DNA of 64,000 bases. It comes from Williamsia faeni. Its GTDB lineage: Bacteria; Actinomycetota; Actinomycetes; Mycobacteriales; Mycobacteriaceae. The stretch lies in assembly GCA_003202005.1 (NCBI GenBank), contig QJJF01000011.1, positions 121,149 through 185,148 on the forward strand, in the 5' to 3' direction. Positions within the stretch are counted from its first letter, which is position 1. Every line of letters starts with the position of its first letter. Shown here piece after piece: positions 16,341-25,827 of the stretch. A model generated the notes under the pieces. That model did no database searches and was not told where the DNA came from. It saw only the letters and a program-made list of their open reading frames with translations. The translations under genes were made by a program, and so were the position numbers.

Positions 16341-19300
16341 TCAAAGATGCAGACTGTCGGCGTACACGATGCGGGAGACACTCTGCGGTGTCACCTGCCC
16401 GGGATCGGGATCGGTCGGCAACAGTTCCCGTTCCTCCACCAGGACTCGGATCTTCGCGCCTTCGCCCGGCGTGGCCAACCGAATTGCCGGGTCCAGCGGC
16501 AACTCCCCACTCCACGTTCCTGCGAACGACACCGGATCGGCACCTTCGACCCCACAATCGACGCTCGTAACGGTGACCCAATCCAGGTCGGAGGTGGCGC
16601 GATCGGGACGGGTCTGCAGGCTGGCTCGGAACTTCCTGCTGTGCTGAAGTTTTGCGAGGTGTGCGGCGGTCGCATCCAGGCCCGCCGCGGCCGCCTCCGC
16701 TCCCGGTATGTCCGTCACCGCGAATGTCCCGCTGACGGTCACCCGGACCGCGCCGTCCTCGGGTCGGCTCAGGGTGCAGATCCGTTCCGGCAGGAGCTGC
16801 ACGAAATCGGTGTTGGTATCAGCCGAGAAGTGACACCCGTCAATCGCATTCGGTTGGTAGCGCGCAACATTGAGCCGGACGAAAGGCCAGGCTTGGTCCT
16901 CTGCGTCGAATCGCACATCGACGAACCAGCGTCGGCGACCCTCGTCGTATTCCGGGGTGAACAGGTACCCGCTGATCGTGCTGTTCGCGGCGACCCGGCC
17001 ATACGGGCGCCCGGCAGCACCCTGCAGGTCCACCTTCAGATCGAGGGCGCGCTCTTCCCAGGCGGGCAACAACGGGAGTTCGGTGGCAGTGGCCGGACCG
17101 GGTCCCTCGGCGGATGGATCCCGACCCCACAAACTGACGATGTCGCGCTGCGTCTCGGGTGTGTCGCGGGGCCCGATCATGACCGCAAGCACCTCCCCTT
17201 CACCGCTCGCCAGCCATGGCCGCTCCAACCAGATCCGCAGACCGCTGCGACGAATACGCCGGACAGCAAAGGGGTGCGCCGGCTCGCGGTGTTCTTCCCA
17301 GAAGAACACCGGGAGAATTTCGTACACAACAGGTTTGGGTGGCACAACTGAGCTCAGATGGCGGAGCTGGACAACGTTACCCGCCGACTGAGCATCGTCG
17401 ACGGGTGGCAGCTGGGTGGGCTCGAAGAACTCGCGGTACCGCGACGATCCCTGCAGGTGATAGTTGACCACCCGAAACTTGCCGTCGGGCAACGCGTGTA
17501 CCGCCGGTCGTTCCGGTACCCCCACCGGACGAGAGCCGGCGGCAGTGGAGATGGATAATATCGACACCGTTTCCTGTTGTCCCACCTGAAATTTGGTGAC
17601 CACTTCGGATCCGGTCACCACTCCCGGGGCCGGGAGCGCTGGATCGTCGACAATCTCGGACCATGTGGCCCGCAGCTCGACATTGTCGGTGCTGGCGCCG
17701 TGGATGTTCACCGTGCCGATGATCTCGGCACCAACGTTCCACGGCGTCCTGGGTGTTGTGGTCAGCGCGGTGATCGCCGGGGGCACCGCGGGCCGTGGGG
17801 TGGCGTTCACCAGCCGCAGATCCGTGCTCGGGGTCAGCCACCACAACCACCCGTCTGTCGCAGCTGCGGTCAGGATTACACGATCGGCTTCGGATACAGC
17901 CGGATCGTGCACCGCGTGAAATCGCCACAGGCCCAACTTCTCCAGATCGTCGGAATCGACGATGGACGAAACGGCAACACCGACCTGTTCCCCCGGGGGT
18001 AGACCCACCCGGACTTCGTTTCCGTTCTGCTCCGCCGTCAGTTGGTCCGCGGTGTGGAGCACGAACCGTAGTCCCGTGATCGTGGGCCACTGTCCCGGGT
18101 AGCGCAATGTCACCGATTGGAGGATGCGCCGGTCTGCGAGATGGTGGTCGGTGCCTGCCTCGTAGAAGATCAGCGCGATGCCGCGAGCCATCGGATCGGG
18201 CAGGTAAGGGACGATCAATTCGTTGGTGTCGTGGACGACGTATTGTCCTGCTGCGGGCTGGACTTCGGGTGGGAATGGGTCGTCCTGATTGTTCCGGACA
18301 CCGCGATGCTGCAACTCGTCGAGGGTGACCGCCGCGTCTGGATTCACCGTCGGCGCCGATTCCAGGGTCACCGGCCATGGCACCGGATTGGTGCGCTGCG
18401 GATCGTCGAGATCTTGGACCGTGGTGTGAAAAAGGTTGCCGCGCTCGCGCAATGCGGTGGCGTAGGCGCGCCGTCGTGCTGCTGGATCCCCCGAGGTCAT
18501 CAGGTGGTCGAAGAGGCCGTTGTGTTCGGCTTCGATCTGGCTGGTCTTCGGCGGCAGCAGGTGACGCTCCGTGGTACTCGACCCGCCACTATCGGTCCGG
18601 ATCACCAGGCGGTTCAGCGATTCGGCGAAGGTGAATCGGCGGCGCGGCACCACGGTCGGTTCAGCGATGGGGTCCCAGCGCAGGAACGGTCGCGGTGTGG
18701 TGACCGTGTTGGGGCTGCCCGAAAGTGCGAACAGTGCCGCGAAGCCGGCGGCCGGCGTACCCAGGTGCGGTCTGACCTTGAGGGTGGCCGCTGTTCGTTC
18801 GATCCGTGCCATCGCGTCATGGACACGCCCGACGAGGCCGCGAGGCGATTGCCCCGGTGCGGTCGCCGGCTTCTGCGCCATCAATAGCCCGGTGCTGTCA
18901 CGGTTTTCGGTCTCCTGCCGCAACTTCGTCAGATGCGCGTCGGCCGCTGCGACCGTCGCTGCATCGATGACTGCAGGATCCGCGGTCTCGGTGGAATGCG
19001 CGACTACGTTGCCGGCCAGATCCACGCCAAGAATCCGGAACGCGTAGCGACGGCCGTACCGCAATGCGGGCAATGTCCCGGGAGTCGCTGAACTCTGCAC
19101 CCTGAAGGTGCCCGGGCGGTCCTCGACCCCGTCGGTGATGACCTCACTGCCGGGATCGGCACCCTGGCCGCTGTCGTGGACGATGTTCAGCCCGGGTCGG
19201 GCCGCCGACAGACTCCAACCATCCCAGCCGGCGACAACCTCGTGCAGGTAATAGGGATTGGCCGCGGCGCCAGGGACACGACTCGGCGCCGCCCCCTGGA

Positions 19301-20861
19301 GCATGCCGGTGTCCGGGACGGCGCTGAGCACAACGGTCCCGTTCACGTCGACGGTCACACGTCGTTCGTGCAGGCTGTGCCATCGGCGGGTGTGGTCGTC
19401 CCACACCTGCACCTGGAGTCCGCGCACGAGTTCGCCGAATCCGAAGCGCTGCGGCGGCGCACCGAGGTCGGTGGCCAGGACGTCTGTCCGACGGGCCTCG
19501 GCGGCGCCCACAGTCCCCCGCACATTTGTCACCCTGCGGGTGTTGGCGATTGCAAAGCCGTTGGATCGCAGTGTCGCCGGTGCGAAGTTGCCGCCGTCAC
19601 CATTGAACTCGGCGACCTGAGCGCGGGCGACGCCACGAAGGTGTTGTTCGAGTTTGAGTCCGGCCGCGTCGGGGTCGAGGTCCAAGACCCGGTATTCCGG
19701 CAGACCGACCGTCAAGAATCCCGACTCCCAACGGGTGTCGGCGCCGGTGGTGGCCATGAAGGCCTCACCGATGGTGGTGCATTCGGTCAGCGGCGACAGC
19801 AGGGTCTGCACCCCGGGGATCGTTACCTCGCAGGAGATGCTGGTGGCACCTGCCAGCAACGACGGGTCCTCCAGGTTGACATCCACCACGAATCCGAGGC
19901 TGCGTGCCAGGGCCGGGGTGTTTCCGGCTGCCGCAGCCAGCGCATGGAACTCGACCTGTTGCTTGTCCGGTCGGGGTCGTTTCTCCCCGGGCGCCAGTGG
20001 CTGCGGCGCCGGTTGCTCTGGGCGACGGTAGTATTCGGCGGCGGCGTGACTGTCCAGGAGCATCTTCTGAACCGGGCTGTCGGCGCGACGGGCGACATTC
20101 GGCCCGGCCGGCCCATCGGGGGCGGCCGGATGCAGCAGACCATCCAGGTGTGCGGTCACTGCCCGATCGAAGGTCTCGAACATCGGCGGCCGACCCGCCG
20201 GCCGGTCAAGTAGCTTTCCCAGCAGTGAATCCTGCTGCGGGAACAGGGGTTCACCGTCACTGCAGTCGCAGCCGTCCCGCGTCGCCTCGGCGCGCTCTCG
20301 ACCGGCCCGCTCGATATTCCGGCGATGACCGTCCGGGTTGCGGCGGTGTTTGACGAACTCGTCAACCAGAGGTCCCGCGCCGTCGATCGTGCCGAGATAT
20401 TCCAGGACTGCGGTGGCCAGCCGGCTTTCACCGACCGCGGGCGGGGTGACGGGTGACGAAAATACCGACGAGTAGTGCGCGTCGAGTCCGTGATCGGGCA
20501 TCGCCGACGCCGGAAACGATCGCCAAGGCGCACTGGACGCGAGTGTGCTGCGCGGAAACCCGGTGACCAAAGTGGTGGACGGAAACGCCGCGGCCCACGC
20601 CGCCGGGTTGATGGCCGCGGTCTGCAAGGTGCACGCCACCGGATTCGGTGAATTGTTGATGCGCAGCGCGACATTCGCGCCACTGAGCGAGCCCGGCCAA
20701 TCGACGATTGCCGGGAAGTCGGCCAGCGTGCCCGCCGCCTCGGCACCCCCCGCGACAGCATCCGGGACGAGTCGGTGGGTGAAGAACAGCGAAAGGTGGT
20801 ACGCCGCGTCCGCTGACACCGAATGCGGAAGGACGGTTGTCATCAGTCTGGTGGTCGCCAT
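16341..20861 (-). CDS. Giant protein of unknown function (1506 residues)
   Basis: The frame is open for 1506 residues and has only ordinary start and stop contexts, so the gene is certain although the family is not recognised. There is no signal peptide and no membrane segment. The N-terminal half is mixed; the rest is rich in beta-type segments and prolines, with a WLWWLTPSTDLRLVNATPRP stretch around the middle. No enzyme motif is visible. It starts 3 bp after the stop of the LysM giant gene, so the two are translated together in similar amounts and probably form a complex. A large scaffold, baseplate-like or sheath-like role is a guess from size and partners. Confidence 0.8.
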   Translation of the reverse strand: MATTRLMTTVLPHSVSADAAYHLSLFFTHRLVPDAVAGGAEAAGTLADFPAIVDWPGSLSGANVALRINNSPNPVACTLQTAAINPAAWAAAFPSTTLVTGFPRSTLASSAPWRSFPASAMPDHGLDAHYSSVFSSPVTPPAVGESRLATAVLEYLGTIDGAGPLVDEFVKHRRNPDGHRRNIERAGRERAEATRDGCDCSDGEPLFPQQDSLLGKLLDRPAGRPPMFETFDRAVTAHLDGLLHPAAPDGPAGPNVARRADSPVQKMLLDSHAAAEYYRRPEQPAPQPLAPGEKRPRPDKQQVEFHALAAAAGNTPALARSLGFVVDVNLEDPSLLAGATSISCEVTIPGVQTLLSPLTECTTIGEAFMATTGADTRWESGFLTVGLPEYRVLDLDPDAAGLKLEQHLRGVARAQVAEFNGDGGNFAPATLRSNGFAIANTRRVTNVRGTVGAAEARRTDVLATDLGAPPQRFGFGELVRGLQVQVWDDHTRRWHSLHERRVTVDVNGTVVLSAVPDTGMLQGAAPSRVPGAAANPYYLHEVVAGWDGWSLSAARPGLNIVHDSGQGADPGSEVITDGVEDRPGTFRVQSSATPGTLPALRYGRRYAFRILGVDLAGNVVAHSTETADPAVIDAATVAAADAHLTKLRQETENRDSTGLLMAQKPATAPGQSPRGLVGRVHDAMARIERTAATLKVRPHLGTPAAGFAALFALSGSPNTVTTPRPFLRWDPIAEPTVVPRRRFTFAESLNRLVIRTDSGGSSTTERHLLPPKTSQIEAEHNGLFDHLMTSGDPAARRRAYATALRERGNLFHTTVQDLDDPQRTNPVPWPVTLESAPTVNPDAAVTLDELQHRGVRNNQDDPFPPEVQPAAGQYVVHDTNELIVPYLPDPMARGIALIFYEAGTDHHLADRRILQSVTLRYPGQWPTITGLRFVLHTADQLTAEQNGNEVRVGLPPGEQVGVAVSSIVDSDDLEKLGLWRFHAVHDPAVSEADRVILTAAATDGWLWWLTPSTDLRLVNATPRPAVPPAITALTTTPRTPWNVGAEIIGTVNIHGASTDNVELRATWSEIVDDPALPAPGVVTGSEVVTKFQVGQQETVSILSISTAAGSRPVGVPERPAVHALPDGKFRVVNYHLQGSSRYREFFEPTQLPPVDDAQSAGNVVQLRHLSSVVPPKPVVYEILPVFFWEEHREPAHPFAVRRIRRSGLRIWLERPWLASGEGEVLAVMIGPRDTPETQRDIVSLWGRDPSAEGPGPATATELPLLPAWEERALDLKVDLQGAAGRPYGRVAANSTISGYLFTPEYDEGRRRWFVDVRFDAEDQAWPFVRLNVARYQPNAIDGCHFSADTNTDFVQLLPERICTLSRPEDGAVRVTVSGTFAVTDIPGAEAAAAGLDATAAHLAKLQHSRKFRASLQTRPDRATSDLDWVTVTSVDCGVEGADPVSFAGTWSGELPLDPAIRLATPGEGAKIRVLVEERELLPTDPDPGQVTPQSVSRIVYADSLHL

Positions 20862-20864
20862 GGC

Positions 20865-23800
20865 TCAGGCCCCAATCGCAAATGCGTCGAAGTAGTTGTC
20901 CCACATGTTGTTACCGCCACGTTCGGGTGGCATGATGTCCCGCAGGCTCGGGTCGCCGCGAGAGCCGGCGAGGCGCCGTTCCACGGTCACTTCGACCGAT
21001 GCCGAGAAGAACAAAACCTCGACTTCGAGTACGAGACTTGCCCGTCCGACGAGTTTGCCCGTGAAGGTGTCGTATGTGAGTGACAGCTCCAGCGTCAACG
21101 ATGCCGAGGCCAGACCCAGTACGTCCACTTCACCGCGGATCCGGAAATAGCCGGTCAGTTGGCCCCGCTCACCTTCGAGTCGCAGATAGATGCCGATCAT
21201 CACCGACACCGACCCGGAGGCGACTCCGAAATCCAGGCTCAGGGCAGCGCCGGCTTCCAAACCCATTTCCAGGAGGACCAGGCCGGCCGGACTCAGCCGG
21301 ATACCGACCCAGCCGCCGCCTCCGATGGCCATCACCGTGAGCCGGAAAGGTGCTTCCTTGCGACAGAATCCGAAACCCACCGTCACCGCATCGCCGATGA
21401 ATGGGACGTGGCAGTCAGCGAGCAACGCAATGTTTTCCAGGTTGAAGACGCCGAGCGGTATAGACGGCAACGCCAGTTCGAATCCGGCCTTGACCCCGCC
21501 GGGTGAGATATCCACAAAGGGCGGGTCGGAGAATCCATCGAAGGGGATGACCTGCCGAAGCTTCTCGATGAACTCGAGCGGTCCGCGGAACTCGAGTCCA
21601 CCGAACACCACATCGATCTCGGGTTTACGACCGCTCGCCACCCGAAATCCCATGCGCGTGAACCGCATCGCCATCAACTCTGCACCCGGCAGCAAGGCGA
21701 GTTCGAAATCGGTGAGCTGGGCACTGACGTCGATGCCCGATCCGGGTGCATCCCCGGTGCGTACCTCGACGCTGATCGTCAACCCGTTCGGGGACGGGAT
21801 GAACACCCGTTGGTTGCCGGACGAGTTCTTTGGCCACGGCCCAAGTGGCGGTGTCCAGTCGAATCGCAGGACACCGGTGGTTGTCGCCGTCAGCGCTTTC
21901 ACCAACATCACGACGTCGGGGTTCGAGGCGACATCGATGATGTGCTGGACGGCGTTGTAGGGCTTTTCGAGCATCGCCCGGGACGCTGCGGGCAGGTGCG
22001 GGCTGGCAATCAGCACGCCCGCCGTGCTCACCCGGCCTTTCAGACGATCTGCTGCGCCGATGGCGTCTGCCACCTTGCCGGCCAGCAACGCTTCGAATGC
22101 CGCCGCGAGTTCCTCTGCGGCGCCCGGTAGTTGGGTCTTCAGTGCAGCAGTGGTGTCGGCCAGCACCTGCAACTGGGCTTTGCCCGTCGCCGATGCGTCC
22201 TTGTCGATGGCGACTGCCAGATCAGCTGTCAGCGAATCGGTAGCGGTGGAGAGCCGACTGACCTCCGACCGCAGACCACTCACGAGATCAAGCGCTTCGG
22301 AGACCAATTCGGGGGCCCTGTCGAGGCCCGCCCCCTGCACGATGTCAAGGAGGGAGAACAACCCGAACAGCTTGGCCCCGGCCCCACCCAGAAACGCTGC
22401 CGGATCGAACTTGCCGTTTGCCAGCGGGCTTCCGGCCGCGACGTTCTTGTCGCCGATCGCTCCCAGCGTCCGCGAGAGTGCCGCAATCCCCACGTTCGGC
22501 TGGACAAATCCGCCGCCCTTGTCGCTTCCCCCGCCGAAGTCGAGGCGGGTCGGGGTCACCAGGGTCAAGAACACCTCCGCGGGGCCGCCGGCCGCAAAAC
22601 CCTTTGCCGCGTAGTCATCGTCATACGTCACCGATACCGGCGCGGCGCCGCCGTTGAGTGCGCTGAGCGCCGGGACGACCAGGTCCGCCGTCGCCAGCCG
22701 GGGAGCCACGATCCGGGCCGCCGCATCGGCATCTGCCTCGAATCCGAGTGATTCAGTTCGAAATGTTGTGTCGCCGGCCGTGGTCTGCGGCGCCATCGCG
22801 ATGTGCTTGTCGAGAATCGCGAGCTCTGATCGCACCGTCGGTGTCCAGGCCGCGGCGGCCGCCGTCATCACCGCGGTGAACTTCGCGTCGGTGTCGACGT
22901 GCAGGAGCGGCACGAACACCAGCGGCGTCTCCATTTCGATGATTTGCTTTGCATGATCAATCGCAGACATACGCCAGCGGAAGTTGCCGAACCCCTCGAC
23001 CTCCGCAACAAACGGTGCCGCCCCCGCGACCGGTTTGATATCCGGCGTGACCAGCGGGCGCACCGACATCTCGGTGAACGGCATCGCAAAGGGCTTCGTA
23101 CTCCCAGCTCCCCGATACGCGCGAGTCGGCTCACGCACCACGATGAACTGCCTCTTGATCAGGGTGGCCACCGGGTTGGGTCCGGGTTTGATCTGCCGTT
23201 CGGTGATGTCGACGAGCGTCGCGGCGTGCCCGAAAGGGTAAAGCAATCCTGGAATATCCACGCGCACATAGGCATCGCGTCCCATCGGTGCCAGGTGCCG
23301 GTAGGCGAGAATCCTGTTCGCCGGAGTCGGATCCCACTTCGCCGACCAGTCGATCCAGGCGCCGACCGCGCTCAGCACCAGCTTACGAACCGCCAGCGGC
23401 TCGGGTTCAACCGCAGCGCCCTGCTCATCGGTGCGGTGCGAGGTGAGCGCGACAATGTCAGCGCGGTACTCGGGCTTCAACGATCCCTCGAAAATCGGCG
23501 GTTGCCCGGGATCATCGTTGCGCGTGTGTAGTGCCCGGACAATCCGCTGGACCTGATCCTTCTGATCGATCTCGGTCAGCACACCGTCCACTTCTCGACG
23601 CACCGCGAGCCGAGTGGTCCACAGTTCGATCCGCGCTGAATCATCGAGCGCGGCATAGGGTTCGGCCGGGTGGTGGAACGCACCGCGAGGGCTCGGTGAC
23701 ACGATCAACCGGAAGGGTGCCTCGATCGCGGTTTCCCGTTCGGTCAGCGGTGCCGGACGATCCGGCAGCTCCACGGGCGGCGCGCCGTCTTCGGGCCGTG

Positions 23801-24596
23801 CACTCGCCGACGGTGACACGTTGAGTGCGAACAGCGGCAATGCCCGCAGCACACCGGCCGTCGAGAACTCGATCCGCGTTCCCACCGGCACACCGAACAC
23901 CACCCGGGACTCCCGCGCAGCGAAGATCTTTGAGGGCTGACCAGCCGGCGGACCCGGGAATCGCTCTTCATAGATGTTCTGTGGCCCGAACCGCACGACG
24001 ATGTGGGCGTCGTCGGCGACCGCCCGGAGATGGCGCGTCGGGTCGACCACTGGGACTTCCGGCGCCGGTCCGGGTGGCCCGGCGATCCCTGGGATGAGAA
24101 AGACCTGACCGGGAAAGATCAAGTCGGGGTTGGGTATCGCATTGGCTGCGACTATCTCTGGGTACCGGCGAGGGTCACCGTAAAACCGTGCGGCGATGTC
24201 CCAGAGTGTGTCACCGGGGACAACGGTGTACCGGACCTCCGTGGGCGGCCGCGGCGGCTCGGGCACACCGGTGCCCGCGGGTGTCTCGATCACAAACCCC
24301 ACGGCGGTGCAATCGAGATCGACCAGGTCGTCGGTACGCAGCAGCCGAAAGTCTATCGGTTCCGCAGGGAGCTCCGGCGGCTTGGGTTCGGTCGGCGGGT
24401 CCGGCGGTGGTGGCACCGGTGGGGTCGGCGGCGGCGCGAGGTCGGGAATGAGTAGTTGTTGCCCCGGAAATATGAGGTCGGGGTTGGGCAGATGATTGGC
24501 GTCGGCGATGACCGGGAACAGCTCGCCGCGTCCATAGAATCGGATGGCTATGTCCCAGAGTGTGTCACCGGGGACGACGGTGTAGTTGGTGGCCAT
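20865..24596 (-). CDS. Giant protein with two N-terminal LysM domains (1243 residues)
   Basis: ATG 24596 follows a GGAG site. Residues about 4-51 and 121-170 are LysM domains (YTVVPGDTLWDIA...NPDLIFPGQ), separated by a proline-rich linker. The remaining thousand residues are unrecognised; the middle is helical (about 640-760) and the end consists of repeated amphipathic beta strands rich in Gly and Val. There is no signal peptide, which is unusual for a LysM protein and points to a cytoplasmic particle or non-classical export; short LysM proteins are known baseplate parts of phage tails and contractile injection systems, but no sheath, tube or ATPase gene is in the window. The element at 24679-24697 lies about 100 bp upstream. 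Confidence 0.82.
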   Translation of the reverse strand: MATNYTVVPGDTLWDIAIRFYGRGELFPVIADANHLPNPDLIFPGQQLLIPDLAPPPTPPVPPPPDPPTEPKPPELPAEPIDFRLLRTDDLVDLDCTAVGFVIETPAGTGVPEPPRPPTEVRYTVVPGDTLWDIAARFYGDPRRYPEIVAANAIPNPDLIFPGQVFLIPGIAGPPGPAPEVPVVDPTRHLRAVADDAHIVVRFGPQNIYEERFPGPPAGQPSKIFAARESRVVFGVPVGTRIEFSTAGVLRALPLFALNVSPSASARPEDGAPPVELPDRPAPLTERETAIEAPFRLIVSPSPRGAFHHPAEPYAALDDSARIELWTTRLAVRREVDGVLTEIDQKDQVQRIVRALHTRNDDPGQPPIFEGSLKPEYRADIVALTSHRTDEQGAAVEPEPLAVRKLVLSAVGAWIDWSAKWDPTPANRILAYRHLAPMGRDAYVRVDIPGLLYPFGHAATLVDITERQIKPGPNPVATLIKRQFIVVREPTRAYRGAGSTKPFAMPFTEMSVRPLVTPDIKPVAGAAPFVAEVEGFGNFRWRMSAIDHAKQIIEMETPLVFVPLLHVDTDAKFTAVMTAAAAAWTPTVRSELAILDKHIAMAPQTTAGDTTFRTESLGFEADADAAARIVAPRLATADLVVPALSALNGGAAPVSVTYDDDYAAKGFAAGGPAEVFLTLVTPTRLDFGGGSDKGGGFVQPNVGIAALSRTLGAIGDKNVAAGSPLANGKFDPAAFLGGAGAKLFGLFSLLDIVQGAGLDRAPELVSEALDLVSGLRSEVSRLSTATDSLTADLAVAIDKDASATGKAQLQVLADTTAALKTQLPGAAEELAAAFEALLAGKVADAIGAADRLKGRVSTAGVLIASPHLPAASRAMLEKPYNAVQHIIDVASNPDVVMLVKALTATTTGVLRFDWTPPLGPWPKNSSGNQRVFIPSPNGLTISVEVRTGDAPGSGIDVSAQLTDFELALLPGAELMAMRFTRMGFRVASGRKPEIDVVFGGLEFRGPLEFIEKLRQVIPFDGFSDPPFVDISPGGVKAGFELALPSIPLGVFNLENIALLADCHVPFIGDAVTVGFGFCRKEAPFRLTVMAIGGGGWVGIRLSPAGLVLLEMGLEAGAALSLDFGVASGSVSVMIGIYLRLEGERGQLTGYFRIRGEVDVLGLASASLTLELSLTYDTFTGKLVGRASLVLEVEVLFFSASVEVTVERRLAGSRGDPSLRDIMPPERGGNNMWDNYFDAFAIGA

Positions 24597-24678
24597 CCGC
24601 ACTCCGCTCCTCGCGTCGGTGGTCGGCCGAGACACCGCCGCGACCGTGATTGAAATCTACGATCACGTCAGCTGTGGG

Positions 24679-24697
24679 CGCACGAGTAGTCGACTAC
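24679..24697 (-). promoter_or_regulatory. Shared palindromic element, copy 1 (LysM giant operon)
   Basis: Read on the minus strand it is GTAGTCGACTACTCGTGCG: a perfect 12-bp palindrome followed by TCGTGCG. Its 5' end is 101 bp before ATG 24596. The same element in the same orientation precedes the small LysM gene at 50089 and the caspase gene at 50332, so it is probably an activator or sigma-factor site of a common regulon. Confidence 0.65.
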
Positions 24698-24698
24698 C

Positions 24699-24875
24699 TC
24701 AATGACGCCGTCGCAGTACCTTGATCCAATCAACGGCCACTTCGCGCCGGCCAGGTGGGCGTGGCCGTTCGGCCAATTCAATCGCCTCAACCGGAGTGTT
24801 CGCCGGGTCTGCGCTCTCAAACCGACCCGAAGTGCCGCAACTACCGCCTGCGATCGCGAATATCCACCACTCCAT
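24699..24875 (-). CDS. Possible small protein upstream of the LysM operon
   Basis: A 58-residue frame from ATG 24875 (MEWWIFAIAGG..., then a charged tail ending in RRRH). The hydrophobic start and acidic/basic tail look protein-like, but there is no ribosome site and no family is recognised. It would end right at the palindromic element. The rest of the 24597-25008 gap holds only the presumed promoter of the LysM operon. Confidence 0.3.
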   Translation of the reverse strand: MEWWIFAIAGGSCGTSGRFESADPANTPVEAIELAERPRPPGRREVAVDWIKVLRRRH

Positions 24876-25008
24876 CGGTAATCGACAGGCGCCCAATATC
24901 ATTGACCGATCCCACGTGGAATGAAAGAGCCTTCGATCCAGCAGGGTGAGCCACGCGTGGTTTGCTACATCCGGGTCTGTTGTTTGCGGCGCCAGGCAGT
25001 CAGGGGTC

Positions 25009-25572
25009 CTACGGCTGGCAAAAAACGCTTCCGGAAACGTCAAAGACGATTTCGCTTCCCGCGAGCCGCTGTCCGCAGACCGCTACCACGATATTGGGAA
25101 GGCCAGGCAACCCCCTGCCGTACGCGAACGCCTGGGAGCCATCCGGGTAAGTGGCAACGGGCAGGTTCGAAACCGTGCTGCCTGAGACGTAGACGTTGTT
25201 CCACTCACCGTGAATCGCAGCGTTACCGTTGCTTGCCACCACCAGATTGTCGTGGTCGCCGGTATACGGGTCTATGTAGTCTTTTAGGAACCCTGCCGTG
25301 CCATCGAGTGCGATCACCGTGTTCCCAGTCCTGTTCTGACCAACCGCCGTAGCCGCGGCAGGTCGGAACACGCTGATCGCCAACGCCCGGTTGTCGTTGG
25401 ACGCATCGGCCTGCGCACCGGTGGCCGAGTTGTCGCCGATTCCTACCGGGTCACCGGGGCCGCCGTCGTAGGAGATACCCGGCGCCGCGCTGACTGCGCC
25501 CGCTCCGATCATCCCCGCCACACCAACTCCAACGGCCAGCGCCGAACCGACCACAATCCTGCGAACGTCCAC
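25009..25572 (-). CDS. Exported protein of unknown function
   Basis: About 187 residues with a clear signal peptide: short basic start (DVRR), hydrophobic core (IVVGSALAVGVGVAGMIGAG) and an Ala-x-Ala-type cleavage site near VSAAPG. The mature part is rich in Gly, Asn and Ala and has two Cys near the end that may pair. The family is not recognised. GTG 25572 has GGGAG five bases upstream and gives a normal signal peptide; ATG 25629 would add 19 basic residues and is possible. A 16-bp palindrome lies upstream at 25719-25734. Confidence 0.7.
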   Translation of the reverse strand: MDVRRIVVGSALAVGVGVAGMIGAGAVSAAPGISYDGGPGDPVGIGDNSATGAQADASNDNRALAISVFRPAAATAVGQNRTGNTVIALDGTAGFLKDYIDPYTGDHDNLVVASNGNAAIHGEWNNVYVSGSTVSNLPVATYPDGSQAFAYGRGLPGLPNIVVAVCGQRLAGSEIVFDVSGSVFCQP

Positions 25573-25718
25573 CGTCACTCCCAACTCGTACCGATCCTGC
25601 CCGCGAGCGCGTCCACGACATCTTTTCATTCCCCCCAACGATTGTCATGGGAAACGATGGTCGCCGCGTCGGTCGAGTTCCGCGATACGAAGCATCGTCC
25701 GCGTCGGCAGGGACGCAC

Positions 25719-25734
25719 GCAGTAGCGCTACTGC
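25719..25734. promoter_or_regulatory. 16-bp perfect palindrome upstream of the exported-protein gene
   Basis: GCAGTAGCGCTACTGC is an exact palindrome in the 250-bp gap before the exported-protein gene. On the minus strand it continues as CTACTGCGTGCG, which resembles the CTACTCGTGCG end of the element shared by the LysM and caspase genes, but with a core two bases shorter. It is either a separate operator or a diverged member. Confidence 0.4.
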
Positions 25735-25827
25735 AATCTCGCCGACTATCAACGCTGGACAGCCCGACCTACGAGACGCCTGCCACGCCGGCTACGCAGA
25801 AGGTAAGCAGCAGTGCCGAGGTGTCCG

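Noticed and set aside
15264..17351. Long plus-strand frame of 695 codons
   Set aside because: It lies antisense to the PG-binding-like gene and the giant gene. Its translation is Arg/Gly-rich with no family character, while the minus-strand frames have ribosome sites and operon spacing.
15399..24596. Calling the LysM/giant operon a contractile injection system
   Set aside because: No sheath, tube, spike or AAA ATPase gene is in the window, so only the LysM resemblance supports it.
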